A DNA stretch of 64,000 nucleotides from Glomus cerebriforme (lineage: Eukaryota > Glomeromycota > Glomeromycetes > Glomerales > Glomeraceae), in NCBI GenBank assembly GCA_003550305.1, contig QKYT01000154.1:42653-106652 (forward strand), in the 5' to 3' direction. This document shows positions 1 through 11,191 of the stretch, one piece after another. The stretch's first letter is position 1, and the number at the start of each line of letters is the position of its first letter. The notes below the pieces were generated by a model. The model had not been told where the DNA came from. It saw nothing but the letters and a program-made list of their open reading frames with translations, and did not search any database. The position numbers were made by a program, and so were the translations under genes.

Positions 1-461
1 TTCACGTGACTTCTCAAATTGATAATACAGACCGCATGCAATCTCCGAACTATCAGCCACCTCAACAAACATTTCAAGCTATACCAACATCGACCGATCT
101 TACTCACCCTGTTGTCTTTTTCTATCGGCCACAAAATGACTTTTGTCATTACTACGTTAATTGTAAAGAAATCTCTTACGATACTGTTACATATTTATTA
201 AATAAATTAAAAGAATGTAACATTCAATCAAATGAAAATGAATTTATTTTTTATTACCAGCAACAGTATAATAACAGATTTTATGAGGTATCTGGCGAAA
301 TTGTTTCTCCCCTTTTGATTGATAATTGTTTGAACAAAAATTTTCTTGGAATTGAACTTCAACAGAATGCGGCACAAGAGCATTTATCATTTACTTTTGG
401 TCAAAAGGAAAATCTTGAGCATCATTTAAAGCAATATTTAAGTCAATACTTATTAAATTAA
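1..461 (+). CDS. Two-cysteine domain protein, subfamily I copy 1 (5' partial)
   Basis: The window opens inside this gene; the reading frame is open from base 3 to the TAA at 459-461, giving about 152 residues. I do not recognise the family and assign no function. The visible part starts in the low-complexity N-terminal segment (HVTSQ, PNYQPPQQTFQ) and runs through the conserved domain: FFYRPQND, a first half with CKEISYDTVTYLLNK, a linker, a second half with IVSPLLIDNCLNK, and the terminal helix ending QYLSQYLLN. The second cysteine is replaced by glycine (SGEIVSP), unlike the two neighbouring copies. There is no signal peptide or membrane segment in the visible part. It is nearly identical in DNA to the copies at 2212 and 4921, so it is one of three recent tandem duplicates. 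Confidence 0.8.
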   Translation, partial: HVTSQIDNTDRMQSPNYQPPQQTFQAIPTSTDLTHPVVFFYRPQNDFCHYYVNCKEISYDTVTYLLNKLKECNIQSNENEFIFYYQQQYNNRFYEVSGEIVSPLLIDNCLNKNFLGIELQQNAAQEHLSFTFGQKENLEHHLKQYLSQYLLN

Positions 462-574
462 TCTAAAAAAAATGTTTTTATTTTCGTTATTTTAGTTAAT
501 TTCATTTCATAATATATAAGTTTATAGGATTATGTTTTTAATGTTATATTTATTTGTTCATGTTTATTTTTTAC

Positions 575-580
575 AATAAA
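575..580 (+). terminator. AATAAA polyadenylation signal of subfamily I copy 1
   Basis: AATAAA lies about 115 bases after the stop codon, followed by G. The same signal at the same relative place follows copy 2, which supports it as a real 3' end signal. Confidence 0.5.
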
Positions 581-1757
581 GATTGCTATTTGTATCAATA
601 TTTTTTAAAATTAAATTTTAAAAAAAAATATTAAATATTATTGCTGCAGCCGTTCTATAATTATTTTTACAAAAAATATGGACTTGCATAAATTTTATAA
701 ATTTTGCATACAGTATATAATATAAAAAAAAATTATTTAAAAAAAATCGCGATTATCAGAATTTTTTAAAAATTCAATTAACTTATTAAAAAATTTACAG
801 TTACGCTTTTATTTAAAACATTTTATTAAAATCTTCAAAATTTAGATTATTATGCAATTTTTTTAAAAAATTAAATTTTTAATTTTTAAGAAAAAATTTT
901 TTTATTAAAGGTAAGAAGATTATTTGTCCGCCCAGCGCTATTAGACAGATATGGAAATTCATTGATTTTTCATAAAGCCAAATGTTTAGATGCGACTGTA
1001 TCCAAATACAAACAATAAAAATTATAATGTAGGGAATACAAAAGGACAAGTATGATCTAAATTTCTGAGGCACAGTAATTACGTGAAGCACGTTTGCGAC
1101 AGATTTTACCAGATTTTCCGAGTTAGAAGCTTGAATTTGCGAATTTAAATGTTTTAACCCATGTATTTTAACTTTCATCCTTCCATCTACGTCATCATGC
1201 ATAACCCCTGCTTATTTCCTTTTAAAGATTTGTACCATTTTTCTTGTTTGTGCCACTTTTTTTGTAACACTGTTCTTGTACAGTATGTAAATAATAATAA
1301 TTTCAGTACTCTGAATAATCAAATAAGAATAATAAAAATTTTTTAAATTGTCGTTTATAGTTACTTATTTTTTTCATTAGATTTATCGGCTCGTATGATT
1401 GCTAATCTCATTTTAGTAGTTTACTTTTCTCCTAGCGGTTCCATCGAGACCATTAAATACATTTAATAGAAATTTATTATACAGATTATTAATTATTTTT
1501 TATTCTTTCTTCCATGAACTGTGAACGTTTATTTAAATAATTGTTTTTTTTACAACAGTCAGCAGATAATAAAATTCATAAACCGATAAATGATTAGATT
1601 TGCTAAAATTTAAAATTTAACCAATTTGATCAAAATTATATTTAATAAATTATAGATTGATTTTAGGTTTTTATCTTCCTAATTATTAAGAAACAAAAAA
1701 AAGAACAAAGAACGTCACACTGAAAAACCTGCATGACGTCATAATATAAATTACTCG

Positions 1758-1890
1758 GAATGAAAAGTATTGTGTAATGAAAAGTTTTGTGCAATGAAAA
1801 AGTTTTGTAATGAAAAAGTTTTGTACGATGAAAAAGTTCTGTACGATGAAAAAGTTTTGTACGATGAAAATTATTGAATGAAAATTTTAC
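1758..1890. repeat. Minisatellite, about 19-base unit
   Basis: Roughly six to seven imperfect direct copies of a unit resembling GATGAAAAAGTTTTGTAC. Only traces are seen at the corresponding place in the next unit (near 4390-4430), so the array expanded in this copy or contracted in the other. Confidence 0.75.
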
Positions 1891-2040
1891 CTAAATTTGG
1901 AAAGTTTGGCTGAGGTTTATGTTTATCCCAAGTAGTTTGTATAAAAATCTTTAATTGTGAAAATCTTTATTATCCCGAAATGGAAAACTTAGTTGAATTT
2001 TTTTTATATTACTAATGTAAAAAACTTTCATTTATAGCGT

Positions 2041-2211
2041 TGAGTCGTTGCGTTTTGCAAGATTTATTCATTATCAATAATTTTTTTTTATACAAAAAAA
2101 ACTCAACGGAAAAAAAGAACAATAACTTTTTTTAAAGTGAGTTCTTCCAGTAGACTAGTTTGATTAATAAAATTTTTTTTAATCAATATCCACACTAAGA
2201 CTAGGTCTAAT
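2041..2211 (+). promoter_or_regulatory. Conserved upstream region of subfamily I genes
   Basis: The stretch before the start codon of copy 2 is largely shared with the stretch before copy 3 (about 4655-4920): TTGAGTCGTTGCG, a T-rich tract, ACTCAACGGAAAAA, GTGAGTTCTTCCAG and AATCAATATCCACACT just before the ATG. TTGAGT and ACTCAA can pair as a small inverted repeat. Promoter role is inferred from position and conservation only. Confidence 0.45.
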
Positions 2212-2781
2212 ATGAACCAAACTCATTCGCAAGCTCAAGTTTCTACCTCGGAGAACTTTTCCCTATGCGATACCCCTACCGTCTCCACATCATCAGAAGC
2301 ATCCACTCATTCTACTGCTGCAAGCGACTTTCACGTGACTTCTCAAGTTGGTAGCATGCAACCTCCGAACTATCAGCCACTTCAACAAACATTTCAAACT
2401 ATACCTGCACCAACCAATCTTGTTCATCCTAATATCTTTTTCTATCGGCCACCAAATGGCTTTTGTCATTACTACGTTAATTGTAAAGAGATCTCTTACG
2501 ATACTGTTACATATTTATTAAATAAATTAAAAGAATGTAATATTCAATCAAATGAAAATGAATTTATTTTTTATTACCAGCAACAGTATGATAAAAGATT
2601 TTATGAGTTATCGTGCGAAATTGTTTCTCCCCTTTTGATTGATAATTGTTTGAATAAAAATTTTCTTGGAATTGAACTTCAACAGAATGCGGCACAAGAA
2701 CACTTATCATTTACTTTTGGTCAAAAGGAAAATCTTGAACATCATTTAAAACAATATTTAAGTCAATACTTATTAAATTAA
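2212..2781 (+). CDS. Two-cysteine domain protein, subfamily I copy 2
   Basis: Complete 189-residue single-exon gene; the start is the first ATG and is shared with copy 3. Residues 1-75 are low-complexity Ser/Thr/Gln/Pro-rich sequence predicted to be disordered. Residues about 76-189 are the conserved domain: FFYRPPNGF (76-84), first half with Cys91 in NCKEISYD, helix TVTYLLNKLK, second half with Cys135 in SCEIVSP followed by LLIDNCLNKN, then the FLGIELQQ strand and a C-terminal amphipathic helix to QYLSQYLLN. There is no signal peptide or membrane segment, so a soluble intracellular protein is likely. Function unknown; the domain also occurs fused to a trihelix DNA-binding domain at 48243 and 54540. 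Flanked on both sides by near-identical copies. Confidence 0.85.
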   Translation: MNQTHSQAQVSTSENFSLCDTPTVSTSSEASTHSTAASDFHVTSQVGSMQPPNYQPLQQTFQTIPAPTNLVHPNIFFYRPPNGFCHYYVNCKEISYDTVTYLLNKLKECNIQSNENEFIFYYQQQYDKRFYELSCEIVSPLLIDNCLNKNFLGIELQQNAAQEHLSFTFGQKENLEHHLKQYLSQYLLN

Positions 2782-4920
2782 ACTAAAAAAAAAAATGTAT
2801 TTTTATTTCGTTATTTTAGTTAATTTCATTTCATAATATATAAGTTTATAGGATTATGTTTTTAATGTTATATTTATTTGTTCATATTTATTTTCTACAA
2901 TAAAGATTACTATTTGTATCACTATTTTTTTAAAATTAAATTTAAAAAAATATAATTAAATATTATCGTTCTATAATTATTTTTTACAAAAAATATGGAC
3001 TATACTTATCAATAACTCATGTTATTATGACGTCCCACCAGGATCCCGTCGCCATCATAGAGGAATTTTATGAAGTGAGGTTTGGATTTGCGTACAAAAT
3101 AAGGATTTTTTATTCAAAGTTAGGTTATTTTAATGCGTATTTTAATGGATTTTTTTTTAAGCAAAAGGGTTTAATTTGCGTATTTTTTTGCATAAATTTT
3201 ATAAATTTTGCATACAGTATAATATATAAAAAAAAAATTATTTAAATAAAATCGCGATTACCAAAATTTTTTAAAAATTCAATTAACTTATTAAAAAACC
3301 TATAGTTATGCTTTTTTTATTAAAAACTTCAAAACTTAGAAAATTAAATTTTTAATTTTTAAGAAAAATTTTTTTATTGAAGGTCAGAAGATTATTTGCT
3401 TATTTTTTCTGATTTTTTGGAGTCAAGTGTCAACTTTGCGTACTGACCTTATAAAAAAACCCTTGCGTACAGCTATTAGTAAAAATCTCCAAAGTCACCT
3501 TACCCTTTTATATATATTTCGGGGTCCTGTCCACCCCAGCGCTATTAGGCAGATATGGAAATTCATTGATTTTTCATAAAGCTAAATGTTTAGATGCGAC
3601 TGTATCCTAATACAAACAATAAAAATTATAAAATCAGATCAAAATTCATAGATGTAGGGAATACAAAAGGACAAGTATGATCTAAATCTCTGAGGCACAG
3701 TAATTACGTGAAGCACGTTTGCGACAGATTTTACCAGATTTTCCGAGTTAAAAGCTTGAATTTGCGAATTTAAATCTGTTTTAACCCATGTATTTTAACT
3801 TTCATCCTTCCGTATACGTCATCATAACCCCCGCTTATTTCCTTTTAAATATTTGTACCATTTTTCTTGTTTGTTGCACTTTTTTTGTAACACATTTACT
3901 TTTCTTCAATAATAATAATTTCAATACAACTGAATAATCAAATAAGAATAATAAAAATTTTTAAAATTGTCGTTTATAGTTACTCATTTTTTTCATTAGA
4001 TTTATCGGATCGTATGACTGCTAATCTCATTTGTAGTAGTTTACTTTTCTCCTAACGGTTCCATCGAGACCATTAAATACATTTAATAAAAATTTATTTT
4101 ACAGATTATTAATTATTTTTTATTCTTTCTTCCATGAACTGTGAACGTTTATTTAAATAATTATTTTTACAACAGTCAGCAGATAATAAAATTCATAAAC
4201 CGATAAATGATTAGGTTTGCTGAAAATTTAAAATTTAATCAATTTAATCAAAATTATATTTAATAAACACGCATGATTGGCATGAATGTTTATAGATTAA
4301 TTTTAGGTTCCTAATTATTAAGATACAAAAAAGAACAAAGAACATTGAAAAACCTGCATGACGTCATATAATATAAACTACTCGGAATAATTGGATGAAA
4401 GTCTTCGTAATGAAAAGTCTTGGCTGAAAATCTCTAGCCTCAAAAAAAAGCATGACAATGTAAATAATTGATAATTAAATTACTCGAAATGGAAAGTTAG
4501 GGTGAAAATCCTATCACCATCGCTTTATTATATTATGAATTTTGATCTCTCATCAGGCAAAGAACTATCTGACTAACCACATTTAGACATGCACGTTATC
4601 ACACATTACACGGGATTTTTTTTATATTACTAATGTAAAAATTTTCATATATAGTGTTGAGTCGTTGCGCTTTGCAAGATTTATCCATCGTCAATAATTT
4701 TTTTTATACATAATAAAAAAAAATCTATTATTTTTTTTAAAAAAACTCAACGGAAAAAAGAACAATAACTTTTTTTAAAGTGAGTTCTTCCAGTAACGTT
4801 AAAAGTTTCATGGTATTAATCCCTCGAGTAACATAATATGGTAACTGCTGCGGACTGGACTAGTTTGATTAATAATTTTTTTTTTTTTTTAATCAATATC
4901 CACACTGAAGCTAGGTTAAA
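2782..4920. repeat. Duplicated spacer (unit copy B) with extra blocks
   Basis: No credible gene; the open frame at 3027-3245 is not conserved. The spacer matches 462-2211 but carries extra blocks: about 3005-3195 (with GGATCCCGTCGCC), about 3405-3530 (with GCGTACTGACC) and about 4440-4620. The last stretch before 4921 is the conserved promoter region. Confidence 0.7.
2899..2904 (+). terminator. AATAAA polyadenylation signal of subfamily I copy 2
   Basis: AATAAA about 118 bases after the stop, in the same context as the signal after copy 1. Confidence 0.5.
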
Positions 4921-5493
4921 ATGAACCAACCTCATTCTCAAGCTCAAGTTTCTACCTCGGAGAACTTTTCTCAAGACGATACCCCTACCGTCTCCACATC
5001 ATCAGAAGCATCCACTCATTCTATTGCTGCAAGCGACTTTCACGTGACTTCTCAAGTTGGAGACCGCATGCAACCTCCGAACTATCAGCCACCTCAACAA
5101 ACATTTCAAACTATACCTACACCGACCAATCTTGTTCATCCTAATGTCTTTTTTTATCGGCCATCAAATGGCTTTTGTCGTTACTACGTTAATTGTAAAG
5201 AAATCTCTTACGATACTGTTACATATTTATTAAATAAATTAAAAGAATGTAACATTCAATCAAATGAAAATGAATTTATTTTTTACTATCAGCAACAATA
5301 TGATACCAAATTTTATGAAGTATCATGCGAAATTGTTTCTCCCCTTTTGATTGATAATTGGTTAAACAAAAATTTTCTTGGAATTGAACTTCAACAGAAT
5401 GCAGAACAAGAAAAATTGGCATTTACTTTTGGTCAAAAGGAAAATCTTGAACATCATTTAAAACAATATTTAAGTCAATACTTATTAAACTAA
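4921..5493 (+). CDS. Two-cysteine domain protein, subfamily I copy 3
   Basis: Complete 190-residue single-exon gene. The N-terminal 75 residues are Ser/Thr/Gln-rich, then comes the conserved domain with Cys92 (NCKEISYD) and Cys136 (SCEIVSP), the LNKNFLGIELQQN segment and the C-terminal helix. It differs from copy 2 at only a few residues, for example Trp in the DNWLNK position and EKLAF in place of EHLSF, so it is a recent duplicate still under coding constraint as far as can be judged by eye. The downstream flank no longer resembles the other units, so this is the right edge of the subfamily I array. Function unknown. Confidence 0.85.
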   Translation: MNQPHSQAQVSTSENFSQDDTPTVSTSSEASTHSIAASDFHVTSQVGDRMQPPNYQPPQQTFQTIPTPTNLVHPNVFFYRPSNGFCRYYVNCKEISYDTVTYLLNKLKECNIQSNENEFIFYYQQQYDTKFYEVSCEIVSPLLIDNWLNKNFLGIELQQNAEQEKLAFTFGQKENLEHHLKQYLSQYLLN

Positions 5494-6846
5494 ACAAAAT
5501 TATTTTATTTAGTTAAGTTTTGTTTATAAATTATTTTAGTGGTATTATGATTTCTTTTCTATAACCTTTACTTATTAATTATATTTATTTTAAAAATAAG
5601 TCTTTTATTTTATGAGTTGTTAGCGGATGTATTTCTATTAATAAATGTATTAAAGTTCAATTATTACATTAATCTATTATAACTTTTATCTGGTGTGTTG
5701 TGCACAGCGAATAACTTAAGTCGTATATAAATTGGGAATAGTTTTTGATAAATAAAGCGTCGAATCAAAATAGTTGTGTTACGTATCAAACTTCGATTTT
5801 TGTTGATCAAATGATCATTTTAACACAATTAACAGTCTCATTTGTGATTATTTATTACTCGAAAACTGTTTAAATTTGGACAATCATTCGATAGAATTTT
5901 CAAATTTAACCGTAAGTAAAACCGCAATAAATACTCATATTTGTTGATATATAATCTATGGGTAACTTATTCGGGCCAAGATACGGTGATTAACGAACTA
6001 AAATGGAAAATGAACAAAGAAAATTTTGTGTGAGAACCGCAGTATCCGTGCAACAAATAAAGTTTCTAATTAAAAATTTTTCGATTTTTTTTTCTACGAA
6101 TAATGAGAACAATTACGTAATTAATACTTTTGTAAAAAATGTTTTAGTTCTTTCTTTTGATAGGTTTAGTTTAGATTTCTCGTTTTGTATACTGTGGCTA
6201 GTAAAGTAGCCACAAATAATATTTTAGGTTAAAGTTCATTTAGCCACAACAAAATTAGAAAAATTATTTCTCACATGATCTATTTATATTCATTTTCTTT
6301 AATATTTTCTTTCATATTATTTATCTCATGTTTTCTTTAAAACTTTGATATCAAACTCACGGTTTCCAAAATCAACAAGTTATACTGTATTTTTTAAGAA
6401 AAAAAACAAAAAAAAAGTATAAATAACAAATAAAATGTTTCTTGAAAGATAAAATTCATCATTATCTAAAAATAAACCTGTTGAGATTAAAATAAACCTT
6501 TCGAAGATCATATTCCGATTAATAATTACTTTAAAGTACATAATCAAAGTAAAATAAGTTGGCGTAAATATAGTAGTTCTATTTTTAGCATACCAGGATC
6601 TACAGGTTTCGCAGTATTGTGTTACAGAACAAGCTCACCTTAAGAGAAAATTTTCTATATATATAATTACTGTACATTGCTTCATCTCGAAATTTTAAAC
6701 GTCTTAACAGTAATTATTTCATAAAGTAATAGAATTCAACAATTAAAACGAGAAATAAATCTCACTCATTTATCATTTCATATTGAATGTACTTTGATCT
6801 ACTTTACTTTTTCTTAATATAGTGATCAAAATTTAATTAAGAAAAT
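5494..6846. other. Spacer, no gene seen
   Basis: AT-rich, with many stop codons in all frames. A 68-codon open frame at 6003 has no family features and a biased Phe/Asn composition, so I treat it as chance. AATAAA at 5751-5756 is a possible late polyadenylation signal for copy 3. Confidence 0.6.
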
Positions 6847-7275
6847 ATGGATTCACAAAATTCACAAGTTCAATTTTCTGATCAACAATATGAAAACATT
6901 GATTACAATGAGCAATCACGGGTTGTTCATTCTAATGACTTTTTCTGTCATATCGGTCCTTATCATTATCACATTAATTGTAAAGCAATTCCTTTTAATA
7001 CTATTATAAGTTTATTAAACGGTAAAATGTCGATCATTCAATCCAATGAAAATGAACATATAATTTTTTATCATCAAGAATATAATAATCAATTTTTCCA
7101 GATTACATGTAAATTAGTTTCTCCTTCATTCATCACTAATTATTTGAATGAAACTTTTCATGGAATTGAACTTCAACAGAATATGATACAAGAAAATTTG
7201 GTTTTTACTTTATATCAAAAAGAAAATCTTGAATATCATTTAATCCGATATTTAAGTCAATATTTATTAGATTAA
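6847..7275 (+). CDS. Two-cysteine domain protein, divergent short member
   Basis: Complete 142-residue single-exon gene. The N-terminal low-complexity segment is cut to about 30 residues. The conserved domain is diverged but clear: DFFCHIGPYHYHINCKAI with Cys45 in the first-half position, IQSNENEHIIFYHQEY linker, Cys88 in TCKLVSPSF, then FHGIELQQN and the C-terminal helix ending RYLSQYLLD. The RPPND motif before the first strand is lost. Its flanks do not match the subfamily I or II units, so it is an older copy. Because both cysteines and the helix survive while surrounding positions vary, this member helps define which positions matter. Confidence 0.8.
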   Translation: MDSQNSQVQFSDQQYENIDYNEQSRVVHSNDFFCHIGPYHYHINCKAIPFNTIISLLNGKMSIIQSNENEHIIFYHQEYNNQFFQITCKLVSPSFITNYLNETFHGIELQQNMIQENLVFTLYQKENLEYHLIRYLSQYLLD

Positions 7276-8868
7276 ATAAGATAAAAATAATTTTTCGATT
7301 GTACGTTTATATTAAATAAAATATTTTAATTTATGATTTTTATTTTCCTTCTTCTTCTTAGAAAACTTCTCATTTATTAATATTTTTTATACGGTTTAAA
7401 ATGTACTTCATATTATTTAACCAGTCTGTTAGCTTCAGCAGTTATCACAAACGGATTTCTTTTTATAATTACGCAATAATTCTCCTTTCGATTGTTTTTC
7501 TTTGTTTTCATTCTTTCCAATTAATAATAGAATTTGAAATTGTTTTTATGTAGATTTATAATAACATCATGAAATTTTCTTGTAAATGTTAATTTAATAC
7601 CTGTATTACCCGTATATATTTTTATATTAATAAAAGAAAAACATATCTTATGATATCGTTATAATTATCAGTTATATTGTTATTCATTGAATTAAATTCT
7701 GTATCCTTTTAACGAATTATTTAATAATAGGGTATCGTACATTTGATGACTGAACAAATGAGTTGAAAATCGTAAATGACGATCGATAAATTTTTAAGAA
7801 ATAATTCCGGCTCGAACTTTAAATTAACTCGATAAATAGATTTCACGTGATAAAAATTTCATTTCACTTTTTCGATTATTTGAAAAAATGGGGTTTTTTT
7901 TAAAAAAAAGCAACGATTATTTGAACCTAACAACAAAAGCAAAACTTTCACAATAAAAAAACCATTGGAATATTCTTACCTTTTTTTAATGATATGAAGA
8001 ATAAATGAGAAAAATTTTATATGTTGTATTAATAAAAATCAATTTGCTGATCTTAATTATGTATATTTCATTTTTCGATTAGTAAGTAATGTTATTACTA
8101 TTTTATCCAATATACTGTATATATACACAAAAAATTTTTTAAGGTATACGATAATGTTTGATGAATTTTAATTTGGAAAGTCTTAAAATATTCAGATATA
8201 TGGAATTAAAATAACATATATCAGTATTTTTATTTGGAATGTTAAATTCAAAGCGGCATTTTTTAATAATATCAAAGGTAAAATTTTAAGTTTTAATCTT
8301 TTATTTTAATTATTCAAATTTTTTAAAAAATGTTCTTTGCTTTTTCGAAAAAATAAACGAGATAATTTTTCTACCAATCATCTGAAGTTTCATGGTAATC
8401 ACTGGGTTCATAAAAACACTGAAAACTGGATTGTCAACTGAAATTTTAAAAATTTTAACGTTTCTAATATTTTACAAATAAAAATAATTACGTTACAAAT
8501 TTTTTTAATTATTGAAAAGGTTATCCCATTTTAAATTTTATAATTATACAAAAATACAAAATCTAGGAGACGTAGCTAAATTCGTGTTAATCCCATTCCC
8601 CCATTACTTCTGGAATAATGACGGTTATAGTGACTGGAGTTTGATACAATGATCGTTTCAATTTTAGTAACTCCTGTTAATAAATGGGCGTAAATTGTAA
8701 TACATGATTTTGCGTGATATAATTCCTCATTACTTTTTAAGGAAAGATTTTTAGCAGGACAAAAAAAAGGTGAAAAGCGCTAAATTATTATTTTCTTTTT
8801 TTTTCCTTTACACTATTTTAAGAGCTGAAGTCAAGCATTTAAAAAATTCTTATATATTTTATCGAAAT
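7276..8868. other. Spacer upstream of the subfamily II array
   Basis: No gene seen. Near 8672-8720 it contains part of the subfamily II upstream module (AAATGGGCGTAAATTGTAAT and ATGATTTTGCG), about 150-195 bases before the ATG at 8869. Confidence 0.6.
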
Positions 8869-9453
8869 ATGACTCATCCAAATAATCAATTTTTTGCTGA
8901 CTCGGGAAACAATCAACCTTATAGTATTTCCACTCCATACAATCCACAGGATAATGTCGTCTTATCCGTCCCATCTCATGAAAGACAAGAAAGTTCGACG
9001 AGTTCAACTGTTTCAAACAACGGATATTATGTGCAAGCGGCAGTGATTAACACCAATTCTTCCGCAAATCTTCAAATTCAACCCGCTCATCCTACTGCCT
9101 TTTTCTTCAGACCACCAAATGATTTTTATCATTATTATGTTAATTGTAAAGAAATTTCTTACGACGCAATTGCATATTTATTAACCAAGACATTTAAAAA
9201 TGGTAAGGAACGTAATATTCAATTCAACGAAAATGAATATATTTTCGTCTATCGACAACGATATGATCAATTTTATCAAATATCATGCGAAATTGTTTCT
9301 CCACTTTTGGTTAATAATTGTTTAAATAAAAATTTTCTTGGAATTGAACTTCAGCAGNANGNGNCACAAGAGCACTTATCATTTACTTCTGATCAAAAGG
9401 AAAATCTTGAATATAATTTAAAGCAATATTTAAGTCAATACTTATTAAACTAA
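8869..9453 (+). CDS. Two-cysteine domain protein, subfamily II copy 1
   Basis: 194-residue single-exon gene. I chose the ATG at 8869 because MTHPNNQF starts all good subfamily II copies; the open frame extends upstream but that part is not conserved. The N-terminal half is Ser/Thr/Asn/Gln-rich with the shared piece STPYNPQDNVVLSVPSH. The domain has Cys93 (NCKEISYD) and Cys140 (SCEIVSP), and a subfamily II linker KTFKNGKERNIQFNENEYIF. Four ambiguous bases at 9358-9364 hide three residues around the LQQ position; these are sequencing ambiguities, not a mutation. The 3' flank (AAGCATTAGGTTATTTAAG) is shared with most other subfamily II copies. Function unknown. Confidence 0.8.
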   Translation: MTHPNNQFFADSGNNQPYSISTPYNPQDNVVLSVPSHERQESSTSSTVSNNGYYVQAAVINTNSSANLQIQPAHPTAFFFRPPNDFYHYYVNCKEISYDAIAYLLTKTFKNGKERNIQFNENEYIFVYRQRYDQFYQISCEIVSPLLVNNCLNKNFLGIELQQXXXQEHLSFTSDQKENLEYNLKQYLSQYLLN

Positions 9454-11191
9454 ATAAGTATATTTTTACATAAGAAATCAAGCATTAGGTTATTTAAGTT
9501 ATTTAAGTATAGTTTATCTTTTTATAAGTTTCCTTTAATAGATTTAATGGATTTCTTTTTATTATGACTTTTTTGAACGGTTTATTTGTTGCGTTTTACA
9601 ATGAACCCGATAATTTTTTATATGTTATTTATTTTGATCTTAATGTCAGTATAACAACTAGCCATCAATCTTTTGATTTTTAAAATTTATCCGAATATTT
9701 CGAAATTCCGTGAATATGTTAGAAACTATTAAACACGATGTCTTCTTTCAGTTATAAAGTGAAAATTACATTACAAGTAATTATAAAAAGAAACTAAATT
9801 ATTTTCTCTAATGATAAATAGGCTAATTTTCTCACACTTTGAAAATTATATTTCCCAATTAAGAATATTTATAATCAAATATCATGAGACCTTTTTCACT
9901 TAAAGCGAATCTTGCGCTACAAACAAAACTGTAATATTACATTTGTAAAAATGAAATGTAAATCACGTGGCAATTTCAAAAAAATAAAATCATCGTAAAC
10001 GCAAAAAATAAAGTGTCGTCTTTAATAACACCAAATATATAAAATTCCTGTGAATTTATAAGTTTTTTTTCTTATCTGAGCCGGTTTGATTTATAATGAA
10101 AATTGTATCTAAGCTAAAAATGCGATAAACATAAAGTTACGAATATTAAAAAATAACTTATTTTAACAGTCATGTTTCGATTATTCTATAAAACGTAAAG
10201 GCATCGTAAACAGAAAATAAATAATAGGCTAAAAAATGATACAATATATAGACTCATGATTTATGATTTCAAGAGATTTATTATCGTTGTATCATTTTTT
10301 CCGATAAAAGTATGAATAATCTGCATTTAAATAATTACATTTTGTGATATCTAGTACATAGTAAAATGAAAATGGAGATATTAAATATTATATTTCATAT
10401 GGGATTCCTAATATAGAAATTTAAAATTCCTTTCAAAATCCATTACTTTTTTTTTATTTGGTATAACTCAATTTAGTGATTCAAAATCTGATCTAGGGAT
10501 ACAGTTTTTAAAATAGGAATGTAAATTTATGAGAAGTTCAATTGGATAGTTTTTTACAATAAATGCAAAACAATATCAATCATTAAGTTAATAAGCTTCG
10601 GACTTGTCATTTTCTATACAACACATTTCAAATTCTCACCATACAAGTGTCAAATCAAGACCGATGTTTATAGTACATAAAATATGAAAACGCGCATTAA
10701 TTTCACTTTTTTTTACGCAGTTATGGAAAATTAAATGTTGATTTAAAAAAAAAAATAAATACTATATGTAATAAATATAAATATATATATTAAAAAATTT
10801 TTTAATCTCATTTAACGTCATAATAATATTGATTTCTCATCAAAAAAAAACTGTCCCTGAAATATTAAGAATGGTACCCTAACGCCATACTAAAAAATTC
10901 AATATAACTTTATTCAGACTTAGGATAGTAAAACACGTATTATCTATCATTGGGCGCCACAGTTAATGCCGTGACATTTTCTTACTGCGTCATGGTAATT
11001 TACAAAAATCCCCTCATGTAAAACCATATGCTGAATATAGAAATACGCGTTTAAGCGTATTTTAATAAAAAAATTTTGCTTCAAATACCTGTTTAATGAA
11101 TAGAAATATTCTTATTGGAAAAAAGCGCGATTATTCATGTTTTATTCTATATTTTAAGATTCGAAGTCAAGCATTAGTATTTTTTTTTAGC
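9454..11191. repeat. Duplicated spacer after subfamily II copy 1
   Basis: No gene seen. Large parts recur in the same orientation after the other subfamily II copies (15425-16900, 19201-20540, 21841-23345), including CAAATATATAAAATTCCTG, ATTTTGTGATATCTAGTAC and TTTATGAGAAGTTCAATTGG. The tandem unit is thus several kilobases long. Confidence 0.7.

Larger units (their letters stand above)
462..2211. repeat. Duplicated spacer between subfamily I genes (unit copy A)
   Basis: No credible gene. Most of this AT-rich spacer reappears at 2782-4920, in the same order and orientation, e.g. the block with CCCAGCGCTATTAG and the block with TTTATCGG near 1380 and 4000. Gene plus spacer therefore form a tandemly duplicated unit of roughly 2.3-2.7 kb. 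Confidence 0.8.

Noticed and set aside
1758..1890. CRISPR-like regular repeats
   Set aside because: Direct units without unique spacers, in a eukaryotic context; this is a minisatellite.
3027..3245. 72-codon frame in spacer B
   Set aside because: Lies in a block absent from spacer A and has no coding signature.
6003..6209. 68-codon frame
   Set aside because: No conserved feature, Phe/Asn bias of AT-rich chance frames, no relative in the window.
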